Shown: one piece after another, positions 1-7,584 of the stretch
Position numbering within the stretch: position 1 is the stretch's first letter
Layout of the letters: each line of letters starts with the position of its first letter
NCBI RefSeq assembly: GCF_012184425.1
Contig: NZ_VTOW01000001.1
Location: 434,001 to 498,000 of the forward strand
Source of the DNA: Candidatus Manganitrophus noduliformans
Lineage (GTDB): Bacteria > Nitrospirota > Nitrospiria > SBBL01 > Manganitrophaceae
Direction: 5' to 3'
Length of the DNA stretch: 64,000 bases
Program-made: the position numbers and the translations under genes
Notes under the pieces: model-generated
What the model saw: only the letters and a program-made list of their open reading frames with translations
What the model was told of the DNA's origin: nothing
The model's database searches: none

Positions 1-587
1 AGGCCGCCCCCTTCGAGCGCCAGGCGCTGATCAAGCTGAGGTGGATCGCCGGCGATGAGACATTGGGCAGGAAGGTAGAGGCCCACCGCGACCGGTTTGT
101 CTACGGCGGGGCGCCGTGGGATTTAAAGACCGCGCTGGCGTTAAGAGAGCGTCAGCGGAACGAGCTGGTTCCGAAGGGGAAGGTCAATGTGAAATACAGC
201 GCCGGAGGCCTCCTCGACATCGAATATGCGGTCCAGTATCTTCAGATCATGCACGGCGCCCGCCATCCGGCGCTGCGAACCCCGCATACCCTCGCGGCGC
301 TCGAGCAGCTCCGCCGGCTGAAGATCCTCCCGAAAGAGATCTGGATCGATTTTCAGGCCGGTTATCTTTTTCTGAGAAGCCTCATCGACGCGCTCCGGAT
401 CGTCCGGGGCCACGCGAAAGATCTGATCCTTCCCGACGTTCGGACGGAGGAGTTTACCTTTCTTGCGCGGAGAATGGGATACGGGCAGCGCGATTGGGAG
501 CGGGGGAGAAAAGAGCTCGAAGAGGAGATTCAACACCACATGCGCCGGGTCCGGGACGACTTCATCCGGCTGTTCGAAGGGAAATAG
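1..587 (+). CDS. glnE: Bifunctional glutamine synthetase adenylyltransferase/deadenylase, C-terminal part (5' truncated)
   Basis: The reading frame is open from base 3 and enters from outside the window; about 194 C-terminal residues are visible. GlnE attaches and removes AMP on glutamine synthetase in response to PII. The visible part carries family-typical strings of the second nucleotidyltransferase and linker region: FERQALIKLRWIAGD near the left edge, KYSAGGLLDIEYAVQYLQ in the middle, and LRIVRGHAKDLILP further on, followed by a charged helical tail. No catalytic GSxxxD motif is visible because it would lie upstream. A PII-rich nitrogen operon lies 1.3 kb away on the other strand, which fits a nitrogen-control neighbourhood. 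The family call is firm; the exact protein length is unknown. Confidence 0.85.
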   Translation, partial: AAPFERQALIKLRWIAGDETLGRKVEAHRDRFVYGGAPWDLKTALALRERQRNELVPKGKVNVKYSAGGLLDIEYAVQYLQIMHGARHPALRTPHTLAALEQLRRLKILPKEIWIDFQAGYLFLRSLIDALRIVRGHAKDLILPDVRTEEFTFLARRMGYGQRDWERGRKELEEEIQHHMRRVRDDFIRLFEGK

Positions 588-610
588 CATCGGCGGATTC
601 GCAGGCCTGC

Positions 611-640
611 TTGACAATGCCCCCTCGCCTCCCCTAGGCT
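611..640 (+). promoter_or_regulatory. Sigma-70-type promoter for the sugar dehydrogenase gene
   Basis: TTGACA (611-616) and TAGGCT (635-640) are separated by 18 bases, just after the glnE stop and 30 bases before the ATG at 670. An AGGAGG Shine-Dalgarno lies 9 bases before that ATG. Confidence 0.5.
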
Positions 641-669
641 GGATATCACACCCTAGGAGGGCCTTGCGC

Positions 670-1869
670 ATGATCTCTTTCGGAAAGGCGTTCTCTTTCT
701 TGCTCTTCGGTCTTTGGCTCGTCTTCCCCGCCTCCTGCAATTCGTCTTCTTCTAAAAGTACCTCGTCTACGATCGGCGGGGGGACCTCCGGCGCGCCGGC
801 GATTCGGCTCGAATCGGTTGCCACCGGGCTGGACGACCCGATCGGGCTTTTCAACGCGGGGGACGGGAGCGGTCGGCTCTTCGTGATTGAACAGGGGGGG
901 ACGATTCGGATCTTGCAAAACGGAGCGGTCGGCGAAACACCCTTCCTTGATATCCAAGACCGGGTCAGCGCCGGGGGGGAAAGGGGACTCCTCGGGTTGG
1001 CCTTTCACCCCAAGTTTGAAGAGAACCGCCGCTTCTTCGTCAACTACACCTCCGACGCCGGGGGACTCCACACCGTCATTTCCGAATTTACGGTCGATCC
1101 GGCCACCGGCCGGGCCGATCCGGCGAACGAGCGGATTCTCCTCACGATCCCCCAGCCCTTTTCCAACCACAACGGAGGGACGATCCTCTTCGGGCCCGAC
1201 GGCTTTCTCTATATCGGGATGGGGGACGGCGGAGCGGGAAACGATCCGCAGAACAATGCCCAAAGTCTCGGCACCCCCCTCGGCAAAATGCTCCGGATCG
1301 ATGTCGATCAGAAGGCGGGCGGAAAAGAATACGCCGTCCCCGCCGACAATCCCTTTGTCAGCACGCCGGGGGCCGCTCCCGAAATCTGGGCTTACGGTCT
1401 CCGGAATCCTTGGCGCTTCTCGTTTGACCGCCAGGCCGGCCTCCTCTACGCAGGCGATGTCGGCCAGAACGCGCGGGAGGAGATCGACGTGATCCGAAAA
1501 GGGGGGAACTACGGCTGGAGGGTGATGGAGGGGATGATCTGCACGCCGGGGGTGAGCCCCGATTGCGATAAAAGCCAATATCTCCTCCCGATCCTCGATT
1601 ATCCCCGCTCGGAAGGGACGACGGTCATCGGCGGATATGTCTACCGGGGAAGCGCGATCCCGAACCTGCCGGGAGCGTATCTCTACGCCGATTTCGGAAG
1701 CGGCCGGCTCTGGATGCTCCGGTACGATGGGAAAGCGGTTTCCGACCAGCGGCTGCTCCTGGAGACCGGAAAGAACATCAGCTCCTTTGGGGAAGACGAG
1801 CAGGGGGAGCTCTACATCACCGCCTACGATGGGGAGATCTTCAAAATCGTTTCCGGACAGGCGACTTAG
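670..1869 (+). CDS. PQQ-dependent glucose/sorbosone dehydrogenase-like lipoprotein
   Basis: A 399-residue exported protein. The ATG at 670 is chosen because it has AGGAGG upstream and begins a signal peptide ending in a lipobox (LVFPASC), so it is probably a lipid-anchored periplasmic protein. The mature part is a six-bladed propeller of the soluble glucose dehydrogenase/sorbosone dehydrogenase (GSDH) family: GLLGLAFHPKF, the FSNHNGG motif with the catalytic-type histidine, YIGMGDGGAGNDP, and AYGLRNPWRFSFD. Enzymes of this family oxidise sugars with PQQ, while some relatives have other roles, so the substrate is unknown. A longer in-frame start at 463 is rejected because it lies inside glnE. 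The gene converges with the PII gene on the other strand, with one base between them. Confidence 0.85.
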   Translation: MISFGKAFSFLLFGLWLVFPASCNSSSSKSTSSTIGGGTSGAPAIRLESVATGLDDPIGLFNAGDGSGRLFVIEQGGTIRILQNGAVGETPFLDIQDRVSAGGERGLLGLAFHPKFEENRRFFVNYTSDAGGLHTVISEFTVDPATGRADPANERILLTIPQPFSNHNGGTILFGPDGFLYIGMGDGGAGNDPQNNAQSLGTPLGKMLRIDVDQKAGGKEYAVPADNPFVSTPGAAPEIWAYGLRNPWRFSFDRQAGLLYAGDVGQNAREEIDVIRKGGNYGWRVMEGMICTPGVSPDCDKSQYLLPILDYPRSEGTTVIGGYVYRGSAIPNLPGAYLYADFGSGRLWMLRYDGKAVSDQRLLLETGKNISSFGEDEQGELYITAYDGEIFKIVSGQAT

Positions 1870-1870
1870 A

Positions 1871-2179
1871 TCAGATCGGCGGATGGATCGAGCGGGCCTC
1901 GGCGAGGGTGGAGACGAAAATCTTCCCGTCGCCCGGATTTCCGGTGCGCGCCGAGATCTTGATGGTATCGACGACCCGATCGACCTCCCCCTCTTCCACC
2001 ACCAGCATCAGCCAGACCTTGGGAAGCTCTTCGTAGCGGACGGGGCCGACCTGAATCCCGCGCTGGCGTCCCCGGCCGAAGACCGCCTGCCGCGTCAGCG
2101 AGATGAAGCCTGCCTTCTCCAGCCCGGCGATCACCTCCCCTTCCTTCTCCGGACGGACCATCGCTTGGACCATCTTCAT
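1871..2179 (-). CDS. PII family nitrogen regulator (NifI/GlnB-like), last gene of the nitrite reductase operon
   Basis: A 102-residue protein that begins MKMVQAMVRPEK. The PII C-terminal signature RTGNPGDGKIFV is intact. The T-loop region reads GRGRQRGIQVGPVRYEELPK, which lacks the usual GlnB uridylylation tyrosine context and looks more like NifI-type PII proteins. PII proteins bind ATP/ADP and 2-oxoglutarate and change the activity of partner enzymes or transporters. The gene starts 19 bases after the end of the nitrite reductase fusion on the same strand, so the two are likely co-transcribed. Its direct target cannot be read from sequence; the adjacent reductase is an obvious candidate. 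Confidence 0.9.
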   Translation of the reverse strand: MKMVQAMVRPEKEGEVIAGLEKAGFISLTRQAVFGRGRQRGIQVGPVRYEELPKVWLMLVVEEGEVDRVVDTIKISARTGNPGDGKIFVSTLAEARSIHPPI

Positions 2180-2198
2180 CGAAAGGCTCCTTCTTTTT

Positions 2199-5100
2199 TC
2201 ATCGCGCTTCGATCAAATCAGGAATCATCGTGATCGCATCCGACAATTCGGGCGCCAGCGGGCCGATCTCTTTTTCGAGAAGTGATGCGACCTGGTCGGC
2301 GCCGAGCCGCAGGACGGTCTCCTGAAACGATTCGCCCGGAAGACGATCGGTCGCGACGATTCCGAGCAGCGCGTCGACGGTCGGCACGACCATCTCTTCG
2401 GTAATCCCTTTTCGGACCATCGCCCCCAAGCGAATTCCCCCCTCGACCTGACCGCCGAGGAAGAGCTGGTAGGAAAACCGCCGCAGCTCGCCGACCGGCG
2501 TCATCGTTCCGGCGAGGCCGATGTCGGCGACCTGATGTTTGGCGCAGCTGTTGGGACAGCCGGAGAGGTGAATCGAGATCGACTGAAAGAGGGCCGCCTT
2601 CTCCGGCGCTTCCGGACGGAAGCGCAATAGATCGCGCGCCGCCCCCTGCGAATTGGTCACGGCGAGGGTGCAGAACTCGGTGCCGGGACAAGCGAGCAGC
2701 GCGGGGCCGCTCTCTTTTCCCTTGAGCGACAGGCCGGCCGCCTTCAACGCCTGAACGGCCCGGCCGGTCTTCCGGACCGGAATCCAGTGGAGGGCGAGAT
2801 TTTGGTCTTTCGTAAAGTGGACGATCCCGTTGCCATGCCGCCGCGCGATTCGGCCGACGGCCCGAAGCTGCTCCGCGCGCAGCTCCCCCAGCGGAACGGC
2901 GACGGTCAGGCGGACGTAACCCGGCTGCCGCTGCGGAAGAATGCCGGGGGTGTTCGGGATCGAGACCGGATTCAGCCGGTTCCCGATTCGCTTCCAGAGC
3001 GGCGGCCGCGGTCCCGGGTCGGCCAAAGAAGGGAGGGGGATCTCGCGGTTCTCGGGAAGATTCTGTTTTTCGAGGAAGACCTTCTCGAACATCTCGACGA
3101 ATTTCTCCCGGCCCCATTGCTCGATCAGATATTTCAACCGCGACTTCGCTTTGTTCCGGTTGCCGAATTTGGTGTGAATGGCGAAGATCGCCTGACAGGC
3201 GGCCAGCGCGTCCGGCGGGGAGAGAAACTCCTTCAGCTTGAATCCGAGCATCGGATGGGCCCCCAAGCTTCCTCCGACCCAGAGCTCGAAACCGAGTTTT
3301 TTGTCTGACGTGTCAGACAGGTCCGACGGGTCGGACAAAGTTCTTTCGCGTTCGACCGCCACGAACCCAATGTCGTTGATCGCGGCATCGGAGGCGCACG
3401 CCCGGCATCCGGCAAAATAGACATTCAGGCGGTTCGGCATCGTCGGGTTGATCAGATCCGACCGCTTCACGAAATAATCGGTGATCCGCTGGGCCCAGGG
3501 CTGAACATCGAAGAGCCCTTCGGACGCCACCCCCCCGTGCGGGCAGGCCATGATGTTCCGCAAGGTGTGGCCGCAAGCCGAGCGGGTCGAAAGACCGATC
3601 GCCTCCAGCCTCTCGAAGATCTCCAGCGAATCTTCCACGCGGATCCAATGCAGCTCCATGCTCTGGCGGACGGTGAGGTGTCCCCACCCCCGGCCGTGGA
3701 CCTCGGCAAGGTCGGCCAGTCCCATCAGCTGCGTATGTGTGACCGCTCCTCCCGGGATGCGGATCCGGAGCATGAAGTAGCCGGGGTGTTTCTGGCTGCA
3801 GATGCCGTAGGTCTTGAGACGATAATAATCCTCCGGAACCAACGCGCGGGTCCCCTCCTCACGCAGCCGGTCAAAATCGATTCCCAACCCTTCCTGTTTG
3901 ATCTTCTCCAGGTCGAGCGTCTTGAGCGCCCCCGGTCCTGTTTTTGTGGGGGACCTCTCCGCAACGATCGCCGTTGCAGGCCCCTTGGCCGGCGTCTTTG
4001 TCGCTTCGCCGAGAAGATCTTCCACCAATTGACTGCAACTTCCGCAGCCGGTCGTCGCCTGTGTGAAGGCGGCCACCTCGTCACGTGTCTTCAGCCCCTT
4101 CTCCCGGATGGCGGCGAGGATCATCCCTTTCGTGACGCTGTTGCAGTTGCAGACCAGGTCGGCCTCCCGCAGCGCGGCCGCGCCGCTTGCGGCCCCCGCT
4201 CCCCCTTCGACCGAGACATTTCCGAGGAGCGACGATTTAATCTCGCCGATCTCTTCCCCCTTCTGGATCAGGTTAAAAAGCCGGGGGCCGTCTTTGTTGT
4301 CGCCGAGGAGGATCATCCCGGACAGACGGTTCTGGCGGATCACACATTTTTTGTAGATCGCCTTCTCGGTATCGATGAAGACCAGCTCTTCCGCCCCCCG
4401 TCCGCCGAGAAAATCGCCGGCGGAGGTGAGATGAATGCCGGCGACCTTCAGTGTCGTCGCGCAGAGGGTTCCGGGGTAGCGACGTTGATTCTTCCCGACC
4501 AGGACATCGGCCAACACCTCCGCTTGCTCCTTCAGCGGCGCGATCAGGCCGTAGGTTTTGTCGCGATGCTCGATGACATCCCCGACGGCGAAGATCCCTG
4601 GGAGGCTCGTCGCCATCCGATCGTCGACCAGAATGCCTCGATTCGTCCTCAATCCGATCTGTTGGGCGAGGGTCAGGTTGGGCCGGATCCCGGTGCAGAT
4701 CAGCGCCATTCCCGCGGGGAGTTCCTCGCCGGTCGTCAGGCGAACGCCGGTCACCCGCTCCTCTCCCAGGATTGCCTCCGCCGTGGTCTTGAGCAAGATC
4801 CGGATCCCCATCCGTTCCAGCTCCCGTTTCAGAAGCGAGGCGCCGGGGGGATCGAGCTGCTGCTCCATCAGCCGGTCGGCGAGGTGGGCGACGGTGACTG
4901 ATACACCGTAATTGATCAGCCCCCGCGCCGCCTCCAGACCAAGCAGCCCCCCGCCGACCACCACGGCGCGCCGGCTCGATCGGGCCGCCGCGACGATCCG
5001 CTCCGTCTCCTCCAGGGTTCGAAAGAGAAAGACCCCTTTCTTCTCGCTCCCCGGAATCGGCGGGATGAAAGGGACCCCGCCGACGGCGAGGACAAGGGCA

Positions 5101-5414
5101 TCGTAAGGGGCGGCGCCGCCGTCGGCATTCGTCACATACTTGGAAACCGGATCGATGCCGGTGATCGCCAGACCGAGCTTTGCATCGATTCCCCGCTCGG
5201 CATACCAGGTGCGCGGCCGGGTGAAGATCCGCTCCGCCTCGGTTTTCCCGGCCAGAAGATCGGAGAGGAGAATCCGATTGTAGTGGGTCTGCGGCTCATC
5301 GCCGAAGAGGGTGATCGAGAGGGGGGCGCCGGTTTTCAATAGGGCTTCCACCACGGCGATCCCCGCCATCCCGTTGCCGATCACCACCACCCGCATTTTG
5401 GATTGATTCGTCAT
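2199..5414 (-). CDS. Fused NAD(P)H/FAD oxidoreductase - BFD [2Fe-2S] - two-repeat siroheme nitrite/sulfite reductase
   Basis: A 1071-residue single-chain reductase, probably assimilatory (nitrite to ammonium). Domains in order: FAD/NAD(P)-binding reductase with GNGMAG at about residue 13 and a second dinucleotide fold with VVGGGLLGLEAARG near 150; a BFD-like 2Fe-2S domain with CNCN and CGSC cysteines at about 421-467; then two nitrite/sulfite reductase halves. The last half carries the 4Fe-4S/siroheme ligands CPGTEFC (about 908) and GCPNSCAKH (about 950). E. coli NirB is about 850 residues with one such half, so this looks like a NirB front end joined to a NirA-type body. The ATG at 5414 is used; a longer frame to 5678 would overlap the upstream PII gene and is low-complexity Ser/Arg. 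A repetitive SDPSDLSDTSD insert sits near residue 700. Sulfite as substrate cannot be excluded. Confidence 0.88.
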   Translation of the reverse strand: MTNQSKMRVVVIGNGMAGIAVVEALLKTGAPLSITLFGDEPQTHYNRILLSDLLAGKTEAERIFTRPRTWYAERGIDAKLGLAITGIDPVSKYVTNADGGAAPYDALVLAVGGVPFIPPIPGSEKKGVFLFRTLEETERIVAAARSSRRAVVVGGGLLGLEAARGLINYGVSVTVAHLADRLMEQQLDPPGASLLKRELERMGIRILLKTTAEAILGEERVTGVRLTTGEELPAGMALICTGIRPNLTLAQQIGLRTNRGILVDDRMATSLPGIFAVGDVIEHRDKTYGLIAPLKEQAEVLADVLVGKNQRRYPGTLCATTLKVAGIHLTSAGDFLGGRGAEELVFIDTEKAIYKKCVIRQNRLSGMILLGDNKDGPRLFNLIQKGEEIGEIKSSLLGNVSVEGGAGAASGAAALREADLVCNCNSVTKGMILAAIREKGLKTRDEVAAFTQATTGCGSCSQLVEDLLGEATKTPAKGPATAIVAERSPTKTGPGALKTLDLEKIKQEGLGIDFDRLREEGTRALVPEDYYRLKTYGICSQKHPGYFMLRIRIPGGAVTHTQLMGLADLAEVHGRGWGHLTVRQSMELHWIRVEDSLEIFERLEAIGLSTRSACGHTLRNIMACPHGGVASEGLFDVQPWAQRITDYFVKRSDLINPTMPNRLNVYFAGCRACASDAAINDIGFVAVERERTLSDPSDLSDTSDKKLGFELWVGGSLGAHPMLGFKLKEFLSPPDALAACQAIFAIHTKFGNRNKAKSRLKYLIEQWGREKFVEMFEKVFLEKQNLPENREIPLPSLADPGPRPPLWKRIGNRLNPVSIPNTPGILPQRQPGYVRLTVAVPLGELRAEQLRAVGRIARRHGNGIVHFTKDQNLALHWIPVRKTGRAVQALKAAGLSLKGKESGPALLACPGTEFCTLAVTNSQGAARDLLRFRPEAPEKAALFQSISIHLSGCPNSCAKHQVADIGLAGTMTPVGELRRFSYQLFLGGQVEGGIRLGAMVRKGITEEMVVPTVDALLGIVATDRLPGESFQETVLRLGADQVASLLEKEIGPLAPELSDAITMIPDLIEAR
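3303..3336. repeat. Double short palindrome inside the reductase gene
   Basis: Two adjacent perfect inverted repeats, GTCTGAC-GT-GTCAGAC (3303-3318) and GTCCGAC-GG-GTCGGAC (3321-3336). They are in frame and encode the Ser-Asp repeats of the reductase. The two units are near-copies of each other, which indicates an inserted repeat rather than conserved enzyme sequence. Confidence 0.75.
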
Positions 5415-5421
5415 CGATCCT

Positions 5422-5754
5422 TCACTCCGACACCGACTCCGTCTCTTTTGTCCCTGTCCGGATGGTGTAGCTCTCCGAGACCTCCTGGACGAAGATCTTC
5501 CCGTCGCCCGGGTGCCCCGTCCCGGCCCCCTGCTCGATGGCGGCGATCGCCCGGGGATACTCCTCCTCGCCGACGATGAGCAGGAGCATCGACTTGGAGA
5601 GGATGTCGTAATGAACCGGCCCCACCTGGATCCCGCGTTGCTTCCCGCGCCCGAGCACCGGCATCTTCGTGACGGCAAAAAGTCCGGCCGCCTCCAGACG
5701 GCCCAGGACCGCCTCTTCCCGCTCGGGGCGGATGATCGCGCGAATCAGCTTCAT
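5422..5754 (-). CDS. PII family nitrogen regulator (NifI/GlnB-like)
   Basis: A 110-residue PII protein starting MKLIRAIIRPEREE. It has a NifI-like T-loop region (GRGKQRGIQVGPVHYDILSK) and the C-terminal PII signature GTGHPGDGKIFV. It lies between the molybdopterin-PII fusion gene (16 bases upstream) and the nitrite reductase fusion (7 bases downstream) on the same strand, so all are probably one transcript. Its T-loop differs from the other two PII domains of the operon, so it may form its own trimer or mix with them; the sequence cannot decide this. Confidence 0.9.
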   Translation of the reverse strand: MKLIRAIIRPEREEAVLGRLEAAGLFAVTKMPVLGRGKQRGIQVGPVHYDILSKSMLLLIVGEEEYPRAIAAIEQGAGTGHPGDGKIFVQEVSESYTIRTGTKETESVSE

Positions 5755-5770
5755 TTTCTTTCACCCTCCA

Positions 5771-6874
5771 TCAGATCGCCTCTTCCCCCCGCTCGTCGGT
5801 GCTGATCCGGACGGCGTCGTCGATGTCGACGATGAAGATCTTGCCGTCGCCGTAGGCCCCCTTTCCGGTCCGGTTCGCTTTCATTAAGGCGGCGATCACC
5901 GCCGGAACGCGGCCGGCGTCGATCATGATCGAGAAATATTGTTTCGGCATAAACTTGATTGCGACCGGCTCCCCTTTTTCCGACTGAAATCGAAGCCCCC
6001 GCTGGCGGCTCCGGCCGAGGACCGTCGTGGTCGTATACCCGTAGATGCCGGCCGCTTCCAGCGCCTGGCGGGTCGCCAGCTGCTTGCCGGGGCGAACGAA
6101 GGCGATCACCTCTTTTAATGTCGCCTGCCGCGGCGGCTGTTTCTTTTTGAGGACCGAATCGACCCGGCCGTGCACCGGCGGTTCCGGAGGCGAGATCGCG
6201 GCCGGGGGGGTGGAGAGTGGCGCGATCTCGCTCCGTACCGGAGGGGGATCTCCGGATTTACCCGCCGGGGGGACAATTTGATATTGGCCCCGCCATTTTT
6301 CGTTCAGCTGGCCGGTCGGGCTCTGGGCAAGCAGCCGCTTGATCCCGACCGGGTCGTGCCGGAAGGCATGGATCGAATGGACCCATTTGACGCTTTTATA
6401 CCCCTGGAGAAAGGGGACGACCAATCGGAGCGGCCCGCCGTGGACCTCGGGGAGGGGCGACCCGTTTAATCCATATGCCAGCAGAACGCGCGGATCGCGG
6501 GCTTCATCGCGCGAGAGCCCTTCGAAGAAGACCCGGTCGCGCGAGTAAAAAGCGAAGTAGCCGTCGGGGTGGGTGTCGATCTTGAAGGAGTCGAGCAGAT
6601 CGACAAGGCGGATTCCCTCCCACTCGACCTCCTCGACCCAGTTGAAGATCTGGCAGATGAACGGCACCTTCAGCTTCACGCGGGGAAGCTCGTGCAGCAT
6701 CGGCCAGGAAATCAAACGCGGATGTTGTTCCAGGCCGGCGAGGTCGAGCGTTACCTCTTCCAGCGCGAGGGAGGGGGGGATCGGATAGAGGGAGAGGATC
6801 GGAAGCGGCATTGCATCAAAATCGATCCGGAAAAACTTGTCGGCAAATTTCGGTGGAAGGATTCCTTCCCGCAT
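5771..6874 (-). CDS. Sulfite oxidase/MsrP-type molybdopterin-binding domain fused to a C-terminal PII domain
   Basis: A 367-residue fusion. Residues about 20-200 match the oxidoreductase molybdopterin-binding fold: PFICQIFNW supplies a cysteine near residue 74 at the place of the Mo-ligating Cys, followed by WEGIRLVDLLD and GGPLRLVVPFLQGYKSVKWV, the phosphate/cofactor loop of the family. A proline-rich linker (about 205-245) leads to a complete PII domain (ATLKEVIAFVRPG to GKGAYGDGKIFIVDID). No Tat signal is seen, so it is probably cytoplasmic. I place the start at ATG 6874, which has AAAGGGG upstream and follows the terminator hairpin; longer readings would run through that hairpin. As the first gene of a nitrite reductase operon, it may be a SUOX-family nitrate reductase or another oxyanion enzyme with built-in nitrogen sensing; this is inference. 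Confidence 0.85.
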   Translation of the reverse strand: MREGILPPKFADKFFRIDFDAMPLPILSLYPIPPSLALEEVTLDLAGLEQHPRLISWPMLHELPRVKLKVPFICQIFNWVEEVEWEGIRLVDLLDSFKIDTHPDGYFAFYSRDRVFFEGLSRDEARDPRVLLAYGLNGSPLPEVHGGPLRLVVPFLQGYKSVKWVHSIHAFRHDPVGIKRLLAQSPTGQLNEKWRGQYQIVPPAGKSGDPPPVRSEIAPLSTPPAAISPPEPPVHGRVDSVLKKKQPPRQATLKEVIAFVRPGKQLATRQALEAAGIYGYTTTTVLGRSRQRGLRFQSEKGEPVAIKFMPKQYFSIMIDAGRVPAVIAALMKANRTGKGAYGDGKIFIVDIDDAVRISTDERGEEAI

Positions 6875-6879
6875 GGAAA

Positions 6880-6925
6880 CCCCTTTAAAAACGGAAAGGC
6901 GCCTGGAGAGATTCATCCAGGCGCC
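6880..6925 (-). terminator. Terminator/attenuator hairpin in the leader of the nitrogen operon
   Basis: On the minus strand a perfect 10-bp stem, GGCGCCTGGA / TCCAGGCGCC with an 8-base loop (6898-6925), is followed by TTTCCGTTTTT and then by the Shine-Dalgarno and ATG at 6874. The hairpin lies between the predicted promoter and the first gene, so it would stop transcription unless antitermination occurs. Confidence 0.7.
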
Positions 6926-6962
6926 CTTGCCCGCAGACGTCGTTATCGTTGACCGAATATAG

Positions 6963-6978
6963 AGCAACAACCATGCCG
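6963..6978 (-). promoter_or_regulatory. Sigma-54 promoter of the nitrogen operon
   Basis: The minus strand reads CGGCAT-GGTTG-TTGCT against the consensus TGGCAC-N5-TTGCW: the GG and GC elements are intact and correctly spaced. Initiation would be near 6952, giving a leader of about 79 bases that contains the terminator hairpin. Sigma-54 control fits a nitrogen assimilation operon. Confidence 0.6.
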
Positions 6979-7106
6979 GGGGGAGGGACCGGTCGGATCG
7001 GTTGATTTTTCGTGTGATTTAGGTCGGCCTGGGAATCGAATGGAAAGAAGCGGCGGTCGGCCGGCCGACATTTTTGTATCGCTTCCGACGAGAAGGGCCG
7101 GTCGGT

Positions 7107-7520
7107 CTACTTCAATGATTGGATCTGCTGGCGCAACTGCTTGGCGCGGAAGGAGGCCTTGCGGGAGGCGTCGAGGGCGGGATCTGTTTTCTCCGCCTCC
7201 CCCAGCCGGACCGCTTCTTTCGCCTTGTTCAGGGTCGCATTGATCGAGGTGAGGAGCGTTTCTTTTTTTTCTTTGATCTTCGGAGAGGGGCTCGACTCCA
7301 CCTCCTGGATCAACGCTTCGCTCCGCCGGATCATCTCCTGGCCGTAACTGACGATCTCATGGTGGTGCCCTTCGCTGCCGTGGGTGATCATATCGAGAGA
7401 GAGGCGATAAATCTCGTTGGTGAGCTGGCGGACCGATCGAAGCGATTCCTCCTCGGCCCGCGCGGGGGCGTCGATCAGAAGCAAGATCAATACAATGGGG
7501 ATTAGAAGGCGGCTTTGCAT
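7107..7520 (-). CDS. Small secreted helical protein, SmbP-like
   Basis: A 137-residue protein with a cleavable signal peptide (hydrophobic LLIPIVLILLLI followed by ARA). The mature part is charged and almost entirely alpha-helical, with a GSEGHHHE cluster and regularly spaced charged residues. The pattern resembles the small metal-binding protein (SmbP) group of periplasmic helical bundles, but only one His cluster is present, so metal binding is tentative. ATG 7520 is preferred over the longer reading from 7592: it has CAGGAGAG just upstream and a promoter (7542-7571) whose predicted start falls between the two. It is transcribed divergently from the Ycf48-like propeller gene. Confidence 0.65.
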   Translation of the reverse strand: MQSRLLIPIVLILLLIDAPARAEEESLRSVRQLTNEIYRLSLDMITHGSEGHHHEIVSYGQEMIRRSEALIQEVESSPSPKIKEKKETLLTSINATLNKAKEAVRLGEAEKTDPALDASRKASFRAKQLRQQIQSLK

Positions 7521-7541
7521 TTCTCTCCTGAATGTTGTAAA

Positions 7542-7571
7542 TAGATAACACAAAAAAAGAAGGAGGGTCAA
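7542..7571 (-). promoter_or_regulatory. Sigma-70-type promoter for the SmbP-like gene
   Basis: On the minus strand TTGACC (7566-7571) and TATCTA (7542-7547) are separated by 18 bases; initiation near 7535 leaves a leader of about 15 bases before ATG 7520. Confidence 0.5.
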
Positions 7572-7584
7572 GATTCTGTACCGG

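Noticed and set aside
5415-5678. Extension of the nitrite reductase N-terminus
   Set aside because: The added 88 residues are Ser/Arg-rich and lie in another frame of the PII gene; the ATG at 5414 is adequate.
6880-6960. ANTAR (NasR/NasT) RNA target in the nitrogen operon leader
   Set aside because: I could not find two hairpins with hexaloops having A at position 1 and G at 4; only one 8-base loop is present.
6875-6970. Longer start for the molybdopterin-PII gene
   Set aside because: It would place the terminator hairpin within the coding region, and a better ribosome site precedes ATG 6874.
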